Source of the DNA: Providencia vermicola
Lineage (GTDB): Bacteria > Pseudomonadota > Gammaproteobacteria > Enterobacterales > Enterobacteriaceae
Assembly (NCBI RefSeq): GCF_020381325.1
Contig: NZ_JAGSPI010000010.1
Location: forward strand, 151,473-215,472
DNA length: 64,000 nt
Direction: 5' to 3'
Of this stretch, positions 28,863 to 36,414 are shown piece by piece (positions within the stretch are counted from its first letter, which is position 1; each line of letters starts with the position of its first letter). A program made the translations under genes and the position numbers. The notes beneath the pieces were generated by a model. That model saw only the letters and a program-made list of their open reading frames with translations. It made no database searches and was not told where the DNA came from.

Positions 28863-30272
28863 ATGAGCAATGAAACATCGACCTTACCACAGGCTAAGTG
28901 GGCTGATTTACTCAGCGGCACCAATGCATTACTGACTATTGCCCTTACTGGGGGCGTTGCACTACATGCTATCAATATTTATATCGTCACCACAATCTTA
29001 CCCAGTGTCGTTAATGATATCGGCGGCCTCGAATATTATGCATGGAATACCACCTTATTTGTAGCTACCTCGATTATTGGGTCTGCACTCTCAAGCAAAG
29101 TGCTCGACCACTTTGGGCCAAAGTTGGCGTATTTAATCGCCCTCACCCTCTTTTCACTAGGATCCATTTGGTGTGCGGCTTCCCCATCAATGTTAATTTT
29201 ACTGGGAGGACGTGCATTACAAGGACTCGGCGGGGGTATTTTATTTGCACTCAGTTATGCCCTGATCCGCATCGTCTTTACCGAAAACTTATGGTCTCGA
29301 GCCATGGGGGTAGTCTCTGGAATGTGGGGGATTGCGACATTATGCGGCCCTGCCATTGGAGGTATTTTCGCACAAGGCGGCCACTGGCGATGGGCATTTT
29401 GGGCACTACTCCCTGTAGCTGTGTTTCTTGCTATTATCGTCATGAACCAATTACCGAAAAAACAAGCTCAAACGCCACAAAAACATAAAATACCCTTCTT
29501 GGCGATTTCATTATTAGTCAATTCAGTGCTGGCAATTTCCATTGGTAGCCTATCTGACAAGCTATTGATAAATCTTATCGGTTTAGTTGTTGGTATTAGC
29601 ACCCTAATTACAATGGCACGTTTAGACGGTAAAAATGGAAAGCGACTGTTACCGACAGGCGCTTATTCGCTGAAAAATCCACTTGGTGTCATTTTCTTAA
29701 CCATGTGTTTACTCGTTGGCGGTATGACAACTGAAATTTATGTGCCTTATTTCTTACAAACGATCCATCACTTTTCACCATTAACCGCTGGGTATTTAAC
29801 GGCAATCATGGCAGCAGGGTGGACGGTTGGCGCATTATTTAGCGCCAATAAAACAGGAAAAATTGTATTAAAAATTATCAGAACAGGTCCTGTCATCATA
29901 TCTATTTCCCTCATTATTCTCGCTGTTTTAACCCATAATCAGCAACTTATTGAATCATTACCGCTATTTATTGTGTATTTAGTCGCAATGGCGGGTGTGG
30001 GGCTCGGGATTGGTGTGTGTTGGCCTCACCTAGTTCTGCGCGTTTTCAATGCCGCACCAGAAGGTGAAGAAAATTTAGCCTCTTCATCCATCATTACAAT
30101 CCAGTTGTATGCAACTGCCCTTTCTGCTGCTTTGGTTGGTGTGGTCGTGAACAATAGCGGGTTAATGAGCCCTGGAGGAATTGTGGGCGCACAGCAAGCG
30201 TCAATTTGGTTATTTTCCCTCTTCGCGCTTAGCCCTTTGCTAGCTATCTTCTTGATCCGAAAAGTGAAGTAA
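28863..30272 (+). CDS. MFS drug/metabolite transporter
   Basis: A 469-residue major facilitator with about 14 hydrophobic segments, the drug:H+ antiporter-2 type. Conserved patterns are IYIVTTILPSVVNDIG in segment 1, GRALQGLGGGILFALSYALI and GVVSGMWGIATLCGPAIGG (the antiporter motif in segment 5). The substrate is unknown. It diverges from the cysteine-cluster regulator across a perfect palindrome, so expression probably responds to whatever that regulator senses. It converges with smvA, and a shared hairpin terminator separates the two. Confidence 0.85.
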   Translation: MSNETSTLPQAKWADLLSGTNALLTIALTGGVALHAINIYIVTTILPSVVNDIGGLEYYAWNTTLFVATSIIGSALSSKVLDHFGPKLAYLIALTLFSLGSIWCAASPSMLILLGGRALQGLGGGILFALSYALIRIVFTENLWSRAMGVVSGMWGIATLCGPAIGGIFAQGGHWRWAFWALLPVAVFLAIIVMNQLPKKQAQTPQKHKIPFLAISLLVNSVLAISIGSLSDKLLINLIGLVVGISTLITMARLDGKNGKRLLPTGAYSLKNPLGVIFLTMCLLVGGMTTEIYVPYFLQTIHHFSPLTAGYLTAIMAAGWTVGALFSANKTGKIVLKIIRTGPVIISISLIILAVLTHNQQLIESLPLFIVYLVAMAGVGLGIGVCWPHLVLRVFNAAPEGEENLASSSIITIQLYATALSAALVGVVVNNSGLMSPGGIVGAQQASIWLFSLFALSPLLAIFLIRKVK

Positions 30273-30300
30273 AAAGAAGGGAGCTTATTGCTCCCTCTTT
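30273..30300. terminator. Bidirectional terminator between the two MFS genes
   Basis: A 12/11-base hairpin (AAAGAAGGGAGC / GCTCCCTCTTT) has a 5-base loop between two convergent stop codons. A-rich and T-rich flanks allow it to work in both directions. Confidence 0.8.
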
Positions 30301-30301
30301 A

Positions 30302-31801
30302 CTAATAGGCTGATGACGCCTTTTTTGACCGCAAGAATGCAGGCAAAACGATAATACTAATTAGCAAAACAAATATTGTTGCCACCATGACCGCTAAAAA
30401 CGCATGATCAAAGGCAATATTTGCCTGATTAACCAATAAGTTGGCTGTTTTTTGTGGTAACTTCTCCGCAACAAGTAAAGCCTCATCAATACTGTCATAC
30501 ACTTTATCACTAACCGCTACACCTTCGGGCAAAGAGAGCTTTAACGTATAAATCGCGCTCATCAGCCCGCCCATAAATGTCACGCCAAGCACACTACCTA
30601 TTTCGTAAGCAACCTCTTCAATTGAAGCTGCCATACCTGCTTTTTCATCAGGTGCGTTTAACATCACCGTGGTCGAAGCCGTCGTAAAAATAGCGCCCAA
30701 ACCAAAACCAATCAAAAAGAGGAATGAAAGTAACAGAATACCTGTTGAGGTTTGGTACACCATCGTTAAACCGACAACACCCGCTAATGTACATATAAAA
30801 CCAAACAGGGTCAGTTTTACTTCACCAAATTTATGCAGATACATGCCCGCCAATGGCGCTGCTATCACAGAAGCCAATGGAATAGGGATGATATACAACG
30901 CCGCGACAAATGGGCTATAACCTAATACGAGCTGTAAGCGCTGGCTAAGCAATAATTCAACACCTACGATAACCACGATAGATAAAATTGCCATCATGAT
31001 ACCCGCGCTAAACTTAGGGTTTTTCAATAAAGCAAAATCAATCATTGGCGATTCAGACGCCATCTGCCGGCGTTTGAATACCACCAAAAAGAAAACCCCA
31101 ATCCCCCCTGCAACCACTACATTCATCCAATCAATATAAGGTTTGCCAAGCTCTTTTAATGCATAAATTGAACTAATTAAGCCAACCAGCACTAAAACAG
31201 AACCTAAAATATCGATTTTTTTATCACTTTGCCCACCACACTGCGGGATCAAGAAATAGGCAAAAGGGATAACCAGTAACACAACGGGAACATTAATCAG
31301 GAAAACAGACCCCCACCAAAAATGATTAAGCAATATTCCGCCAATTAAAGGGCCGATTGCCGCGCCTCCTGATGCCACAGCAGACCATATACCAATCGCC
31401 AGCGCCCTTTCTTTTGGATCTAAAAAAACATGTCTTACAATGGCAAGTGTGGCAGGCATACTCACTGCAGCACCAATAGCAAGAAAACCACGTGATAAAA
31501 TTAAGCTCATTGCTGTCGGTGAAAATGCCGCACACAAAGAAGCAATACCAAATAATGGTAGCCCCAATAAAAACATTCTTTTATGGCCGACTTTATCACT
31601 CAACATCCCCGCAGCAGGCAATAACCCAGCAACCACCAGCGGGTAAGCATTCATAATCCACAGTTTTTCGGATGATGTCGCCCCTAAATCGTGCGTCAAT
31701 TTGGGTAATGCGGTATAAAGCACCGTGACATCAATAACGATAAGAAACAACACACTTGAAACTAACAGAAGCACTATCCAGCGCTTGTAATCGGTTAACA
31801 T
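30302..31801 (-). CDS. smvA: MFS efflux pump SmvA
   Basis: A 499-residue, 14-segment drug:H+ antiporter. The N-terminus (RWIVLLLVSSVLFLIVIDVT, VLYTALPKLTHDLGAT) and SRGFLAIGAAVSMPATLAIV match the SmvA group. These pumps export methyl viologen and cationic biocides such as chlorhexidine and quaternary ammonium compounds in Enterobacterales. The gene diverges from a TetR-family gene whose product looks like SmvR, the known repressor of smvA; this pairing is the best support for the name. The export spectrum here is inferred. Confidence 0.85.
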   Translation of the reverse strand: MLTDYKRWIVLLLVSSVLFLIVIDVTVLYTALPKLTHDLGATSSEKLWIMNAYPLVVAGLLPAAGMLSDKVGHKRMFLLGLPLFGIASLCAAFSPTAMSLILSRGFLAIGAAVSMPATLAIVRHVFLDPKERALAIGIWSAVASGGAAIGPLIGGILLNHFWWGSVFLINVPVVLLVIPFAYFLIPQCGGQSDKKIDILGSVLVLVGLISSIYALKELGKPYIDWMNVVVAGGIGVFFLVVFKRRQMASESPMIDFALLKNPKFSAGIMMAILSIVVIVGVELLLSQRLQLVLGYSPFVAALYIIPIPLASVIAAPLAGMYLHKFGEVKLTLFGFICTLAGVVGLTMVYQTSTGILLLSFLFLIGFGLGAIFTTASTTVMLNAPDEKAGMAASIEEVAYEIGSVLGVTFMGGLMSAIYTLKLSLPEGVAVSDKVYDSIDEALLVAEKLPQKTANLLVNQANIAFDHAFLAVMVATIFVLLISIIVLPAFLRSKKASSAY

Positions 31802-31850
31802 AACATTCTCTCAATGAGTTTATTTGATCATCATTTATTGGTGATCGTGC

Positions 31851-31876
31851 TATAATATAAATCCATACGTACGTAT
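31851..31876 (+). promoter_or_regulatory. smvR promoter element and probable SmvR operator
   Basis: A consensus TATAAT (31851-31856) precedes a perfect 12-base palindrome ATACGTACGTAT (31865-31876), which lies 19 bases before smvR. A TetR dimer bound here would block smvR and could also affect smvA, which starts 50 bases to the left of the TATAAT. I could not fix a good -35. Confidence 0.65.
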
Positions 31877-31895
31877 TGAAAAGAGGTTTTCCTAA

Positions 31896-32438
31896 ATGGG
31901 ACGTCAACGAACTATCGACAGAGAAAAGCTACTTGATGCTGCTGAAGATATTGTTATTCATCAAGGTGCTGCGTCTCTGACGATCGATGCAGTTGCGAAA
32001 GCGATGGGCATCTCCAAAGGGGGCGTTCAATACTGTTTTGGCAATAAAGATGCTTTAATCGACGCCATGTTTGAGCGATGGGGGCAGTCTTATGATGAAA
32101 TTTTTAATCAAGCGATAGAGCGAGATAACTCCCCAGAAGGGCAAGTTTTGGCACACATGCAAGCTACCCACCAGCACGATAAAATCGCCATGGCAAAAGG
32201 CGCGTCATTAATGGCATCACTACTACAAACGCCTGAATACCTCGAAAGCACCCGTATTTGGTATCGGGAACGCATTGAAAACCTCGACACATCAACAGAA
32301 AAAGGTAAATTAGCTCGCATGGTATTTCTGGCTACGGAAGGGGCTTTTATGCTGCGTTATATGGGGTTAATGGAAATCGATGATAATGAGTGGCAATCTA
32401 TATTTAGTGATCTAGAAAGTTTATTGAAAAATCATTAA
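31896..32438 (+). CDS. smvR: TetR-family repressor SmvR
   Basis: A 180-residue TetR-type regulator. The N-terminal helix-turn-helix region is REKLLDAAEDIVIHQGAASL, then TIDAVAKAMGISKGGVQYCF, with a ligand-binding C-terminal domain. It is divergent from smvA with a palindromic operator between them, which is the known smvA-smvR arrangement; loss of SmvR raises biocide tolerance in Klebsiella and related bacteria. The assignment depends on the neighbour and overall resemblance. Confidence 0.83.
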   Translation: MGRQRTIDREKLLDAAEDIVIHQGAASLTIDAVAKAMGISKGGVQYCFGNKDALIDAMFERWGQSYDEIFNQAIERDNSPEGQVLAHMQATHQHDKIAMAKGASLMASLLQTPEYLESTRIWYRERIENLDTSTEKGKLARMVFLATEGAFMLRYMGLMEIDDNEWQSIFSDLESLLKNH

Positions 32439-32458
32439 TAGCATCATTTTTTTAAATA

Positions 32459-32510
32459 AATAATATCCTAATCCAATATTATTGGATTACATACTAAAAA
32501 GGATATTATT
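32459..32510 (+). promoter_or_regulatory. Nested AT-rich hairpin burying the ribosome binding site of the kinase gene
   Basis: The outer arms AATAATATCC (32459-32468) and GGATATTATT (32501-32510) are perfect complements. The inner arms TAATCCAAT (32469-32477) and ATTGGATTA (32481-32489) are also perfect and directly continuous with the left outer arm. The right outer arm contains the GGA of the ribosome binding site AAAAAGGA and ends exactly at the ATG (32511). In RNA this would hide the ribosome binding site in an AU-rich stem, the layout of an RNA thermometer or similar switch. At DNA level the inner palindrome could also be an operator. Confidence 0.65.
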
Positions 32511-33410
32511 ATGAGAAAAATAATTACCCCTGCGATTCCAAGCCATAACTACCATTATCAACCTCATAGAACGAATAAAAATTTCATTTTAGATAACATA
32601 AAAAGCATAAAATCAAATAATAATGATAGGTTTAACAAACCTAACTGTAAAAAAGAATATAAATTCAATGTTGATATCCCCTATCTTGCATCAAAAGAAA
32701 AAAAATCCACGCCCATAGTAGAAAAACAAAAATCAGTACTCCCAGTAAGTAGAACCAAACTTGAAGATATCAAAACTATCGACTCTTTCGTTAGAAGAAT
32801 AAAAGAAGAAAATGTTTGTTATATAGCAAAAGATAATAGAGGCGATATTCATCAAGGTTTCCTAAATACAGTAACTAAGGGAAAACCCACAGCGTTATAC
32901 CTTGATAGTACCAATTGTTTAGGTCATGGTGCTTATGGAACAGCCTATCGAGTTGGAAATTTTGTGATTAAAGTTCCTTTTTATGATGCCTATAAAATAA
33001 ATCCCCATAGCGATGTAAACCGCTGCTCCTCGCTACTTAATAAATTAAACAGAAATGCTAGCTTTTCAAGGGCAATAACGCTGAGTAATGGAAAAGATGT
33101 TTTGATTTCAAGATATATTTCTGGAAAAAATATTAACGATAATGCTGCTTATGACTTTGTTAAGCAAAAAGGTTATATCATTTTTGATTATAATTCCAAT
33201 GGCAATGTTAAAGTGGATGATAATGGGAAAAAATATGTAATTGATGCCGACCTTATAGCGCAGCCTACTGAATTAAAACGTTATCCCTCACTAGGGACAC
33301 TAAATATACGTAAAATCTATAAAAATAGATTTATTAAAAACCCACTTGGCGCTAACGAAAAAAAACCACTCTATTATTCTGAAATAGAAAACCTTTTACC
33401 TAATAAGTAA
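32511..33410 (+). CDS. OspG/NleH-like kinase, probable type III secretion effector
   Basis: A 299-residue protein. The N-terminal ~85 residues are Asn/Lys-rich and probably unstructured, as in secreted effectors. The rest resembles the minimal kinases OspG/NleH: glycine loop LGHGAYGTAYRVG (G138, G140, G143), the invariant lysine K154 in FVIKVP, a catalytic-loop-like IIFDYNSNGNVKV (D226 with N230/N232), and a metal-binding IDADLIAQP (D245, D247). As in OspG, little follows this point, so a normal activation segment and full C-lobe are missing. Such effectors block host NF-kB signalling when injected. No secretion genes are in the window. The DNA is much more AT-rich than its neighbours, suggesting transfer. 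The match is by motif only. Confidence 0.7.
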   Translation: MRKIITPAIPSHNYHYQPHRTNKNFILDNIKSIKSNNNDRFNKPNCKKEYKFNVDIPYLASKEKKSTPIVEKQKSVLPVSRTKLEDIKTIDSFVRRIKEENVCYIAKDNRGDIHQGFLNTVTKGKPTALYLDSTNCLGHGAYGTAYRVGNFVIKVPFYDAYKINPHSDVNRCSSLLNKLNRNASFSRAITLSNGKDVLISRYISGKNINDNAAYDFVKQKGYIIFDYNSNGNVKVDDNGKKYVIDADLIAQPTELKRYPSLGTLNIRKIYKNRFIKNPLGANEKKPLYYSEIENLLPNK

Positions 33411-33420
33411 GATTATTTTT

Positions 33421-33445
33421 CTGGTATTCTCGATGAGAATACCAG
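33421..33445. terminator. Hairpin terminator between convergent genes
   Basis: A perfect 11-bp stem (CTGGTATTCTC / GAGAATACCAG) has a 3-base loop between the kinase gene and the convergent unknown gene. It is 11 bases after the kinase stop and is probably used from the left, given the following T-containing tail. Confidence 0.65.
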
Positions 33446-33512
33446 TTTACTTTGGTGAATGAGCTATCAAAACCAATAACAGACTCATCATTTAAAAATA
33501 TGCACTTTAATG

Positions 33513-34682
33513 CTACTTAATGAGCCGAAAAATACCTCTTTCATCCTCAATTATAATTTGATTCAATGGCTTATGAATACCACCATCATCGGTATGCAAA
33601 ATAAATACAAATAAAATCTGACAAAGTACTGATTGAGGATAATCTCTTGGTCGATATTTTGAATATATCTGCCACCCATTTGCAAGGTATCTCTCATACA
33701 TTCTTTTCATTGCATCGACAACAGAATTAGCCGCTTGCCCCTTATTGATTTTATTCGATTTTTTTTGGTGATAGATAAAAGCATCAGTAACCGTCTTAGT
33801 GATAATATGGAACACCTGCCCAACAGATACGTTTTCGAGTAAATTAGTAATATTTTTCGTTGTTTTTTCACCAATTTGAAAAGAAGTAAAACCATATTCA
33901 GACATTTCATGGTTAAGATAAAAAAAACACTCAAATAAATTATTTTCTTTACATAATGAGATTAATACATCTTTATTTTCATTGAGGAAATGAATGTTTG
34001 ATAATTTATCTTCTAGTAAATCAATTATAGCTGATAAGTTATCTGTTTCTGAAATAATAACCTCCCAGCACATCGATATTATATTAAAACTAATAGCATC
34101 TTCACTCGCCTTTAACAGTTCTAAATTAGTTACCGAGCTAATAGCCAGCACACCTTCAGTATAGAGTTTTTCGATAACATGCTTGTCAAATTCGTAACTC
34201 GGCGTCAGTTTTTTACACTTCTGACTTTCAAGGCTTTCTAAATACATTAGGTTTTCATCTGCACTATGGCGTATCAGCGCAAGTAAATAAACACAGTTTT
34301 CAAATGAGATATCGTTGATACTTATTGCTTTTTCTTTTTTAAAAAGCATCATTAACTCAATATACTCTACCTTTTCTAACCGCTCTTTTTCATTTTCAAC
34401 ATGAATACAATCAATACATATATGTTCTAAATTACTTAAATGACTAAAATGGCTTCTATCTTTTAATGGTTCCATTTCGCCACAGGAAACACATTGTAAT
34501 TTTAAACAATAAGCTTTACAGCTTTTAGCAACTATTTCTTTTATTTCTTTCGTTTTTAACTGTGTTTTTTCTTCTAATTTAAGCATTGAATATGAAAAAC
34601 GACCATTTTCATTAACTTGCCAATATAATTGGCAAAAATATTCATATTCTTTATTAATTACATCAATAAATATAATTTCCAT
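33513..34682 (-). CDS. Unknown protein with zinc-ribbon-like cysteines
   Basis: I do not recognise this 389-residue protein. Near the N-terminus C64-x2-C67 and C89-x2-C92 form a probable zinc ribbon (LQCVSCGEMEPL ... HICIDCIHV). It is preceded by a short helical region (YSMLKLEEKTQLKTKEIKEI) that could be a winged-helix. The middle is helical, Leu/Glu/Asn-rich and without membrane segments; the C-terminus ends in IIIEDERGIFRLI. The gene is very AT-rich, like the kinase gene beside it, and has a clear ribosome binding site (AAGGAAATAAA before ATG). It is convergent with the kinase gene. No function is proposed. Confidence 0.7.
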   Translation of the reverse strand: MEIIFIDVINKEYEYFCQLYWQVNENGRFSYSMLKLEEKTQLKTKEIKEIVAKSCKAYCLKLQCVSCGEMEPLKDRSHFSHLSNLEHICIDCIHVENEKERLEKVEYIELMMLFKKEKAISINDISFENCVYLLALIRHSADENLMYLESLESQKCKKLTPSYEFDKHVIEKLYTEGVLAISSVTNLELLKASEDAISFNIISMCWEVIISETDNLSAIIDLLEDKLSNIHFLNENKDVLISLCKENNLFECFFYLNHEMSEYGFTSFQIGEKTTKNITNLLENVSVGQVFHIITKTVTDAFIYHQKKSNKINKGQAANSVVDAMKRMYERYLANGWQIYSKYRPRDYPQSVLCQILFVFILHTDDGGIHKPLNQIIIEDERGIFRLIK

Positions 34683-34757
34683 ATTTTATTTCCTTGTTTT
34701 TTTATGATTTTATATTAAAAAAAACAAAAAATAGAAACTATATTTTTAGATAATAAA

Positions 34758-34789
34758 AAAGGTTCATTACGATAAAATAATGAACCTTT
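34758..34789 (-). terminator. Terminator of the SLC13-type permease gene
   Basis: A 12-bp stem (AAAGGTTCATTA / TAATGAACCTTT) has an 8-base loop. The A-run at its left side gives a U-run on the minus strand. Confidence 0.85.
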
Positions 34790-34844
34790 GACTAACGCAA
34801 TATGGTAAGACAACCGTTGAAAAAATTTCCTCTTTTGATAAAAA

Positions 34845-36143
34845 CTAAGAGGGGATCACTCCCAGCAATCTAAACCAAAAATAATCCAGAGGAACTAGCA
34901 AGAGAAAAGTCAGTATAAATAATACAATACATAATCTAACACCATCCATTAATGGTACTTTGCCCATCCCCATAGCCACAACTATTGGTGATGCCTGATA
35001 AGGCAATAATGGTGTTGAATAACCAATAACCTGTACCATCAGCACAGCAACCATGGGTAATCCAGTTGCACTGGAGAGAGATTCAGCCAACGGCGTATAT
35101 AATGCTGGAACACCATTAGCCGTTACGACAAAGTTTAACCCACTGGTCAACCCAACTAAGCTACCAAAATCCATAAATGGGCTATTAGGATCCAATGGCA
35201 ATAATTTTTGAAGGTAAGTGCCAACAACCATTCCGACATTAGAATAACTCACTAATGTTGCTAGGCTTAAAATCCCCGCAACATAAATACAGGTGCGAAT
35301 ATTTACCGCTTGAACAAATTCATCATTGGTCACAAAACCCACTTTCGGTAGCAAACATAAACACGCCGCTACTAAACCAACCCATGCAGGAGAAATACCA
35401 TGAGTGGTATCTGTTATCCAAAAAAGTAAGGTTATTGCCAAAAGAATGCCTAATTTTTTCTCATTACGGCTCATCGGCGGTAATTTTTTTTGTTCAGCCA
35501 TCGGCTGCAATTTGGCCGGAAATAGAAAATAGATACTCAGAACAACTAAAAGACCTTTGATTAGCCCCAAAATAGGCATATGGAGAAATAGGTAATTTAA
35601 ATAAGACAGCTTTATCCCATAGGTAGTTTCTATTGCACCAGCCATCACTAAATTCGGTACGTTGGCAGGTAATATCGTGGCTGAAAGTTGGAATGTACCA
35701 AATCCAACTGCCAGTGCTAACCCTATACGGCCTCGGCTACCACTTTCTAATCTGACTTTATCGGCTATCGCCATCACAATCGGCATCAATAGTGCAATCC
35801 GCCCCATGTTCGATGGCATGATAAAAGCCAACCCATAAGCGAGGAGTACCACACCTGTAATCAGCTTTAACCATGAACTCGTAAAACGCCCTGAAATATG
35901 TTGAGCAATACGCTCTGCTAGCCCAACTTTATTAATCGCAAAGCCGAGGATAAAACCACTTAACACAAGCCAAAAAGCTTCTGAAGTGAATCCAGAGAAA
36001 ATCACATTAGTCGGGGCTAAATGTAAACATGCTGCTGCGGCTAAAAACAGTAATGCCACCAAGTATTCAGGGAGTTTCCCTGTTGCCCAAAACCCAATTG
36101 TAATTGCGATAACAACCGCACTCAGCCATTCTATCTCTTCCAT
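34845..36143 (-). CDS. SLC13/DASS-family anion permease
   Basis: A 432-residue membrane protein with about 11 hydrophobic segments. The features IFSGFTSEAFWLVLSGFILG, FAINKVGLAERIAQHISGRF, FIMPSNMGRIALLMPIV and TANGVPALYTPL fit the divalent anion:Na+ symporter superfamily (SLC13, CitT/ArsB-like ion transporter superfamily). Substrates in the family are dicarboxylates, sulfate or other anions; this one cannot be assigned. It sits between the AT-rich islet and glmS as a single-gene unit with its own terminator. Confidence 0.8.
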   Translation of the reverse strand: MEEIEWLSAVVIAITIGFWATGKLPEYLVALLFLAAAACLHLAPTNVIFSGFTSEAFWLVLSGFILGFAINKVGLAERIAQHISGRFTSSWLKLITGVVLLAYGLAFIMPSNMGRIALLMPIVMAIADKVRLESGSRGRIGLALAVGFGTFQLSATILPANVPNLVMAGAIETTYGIKLSYLNYLFLHMPILGLIKGLLVVLSIYFLFPAKLQPMAEQKKLPPMSRNEKKLGILLAITLLFWITDTTHGISPAWVGLVAACLCLLPKVGFVTNDEFVQAVNIRTCIYVAGILSLATLVSYSNVGMVVGTYLQKLLPLDPNSPFMDFGSLVGLTSGLNFVVTANGVPALYTPLAESLSSATGLPMVAVLMVQVIGYSTPLLPYQASPIVVAMGMGKVPLMDGVRLCIVLFILTFLLLVPLDYFWFRLLGVIPS

Positions 36144-36353
36144 CCACGTCGCCTTCTATTGGTTTTTATTATTGTTCAAAAAGATGATTTGATACGCCCT
36201 CAATTTTATTTTTTAATCCATCAAAAATAAAATATGCAGACCAATGAAATAACAACAGCAAATGACGAGTTTATGAAAGTTTTTAATACGTTAGAGTCGG
36301 AGAAGAACTCGTCATTTCTAAAAAAACGAAAATTACGACTTATATTGAAAAAA

Positions 36354-36390
36354 AGCCGGTATAACCTAATTAATTATAGTTATACCGGCT
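36354..36390 (-). terminator. Terminator of glmS
   Basis: A perfect 12-bp stem (AGCCGGTATAAC / GTTATACCGGCT) has a 13-base AT-rich loop. The A-run at 36348-36354 forms the U-run on the minus strand. It lies 25 bases past the glmS stop. Confidence 0.9.
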
Positions 36391-36414
36391 GTAATCTAAA
36401 TCAGTTGATACTAA

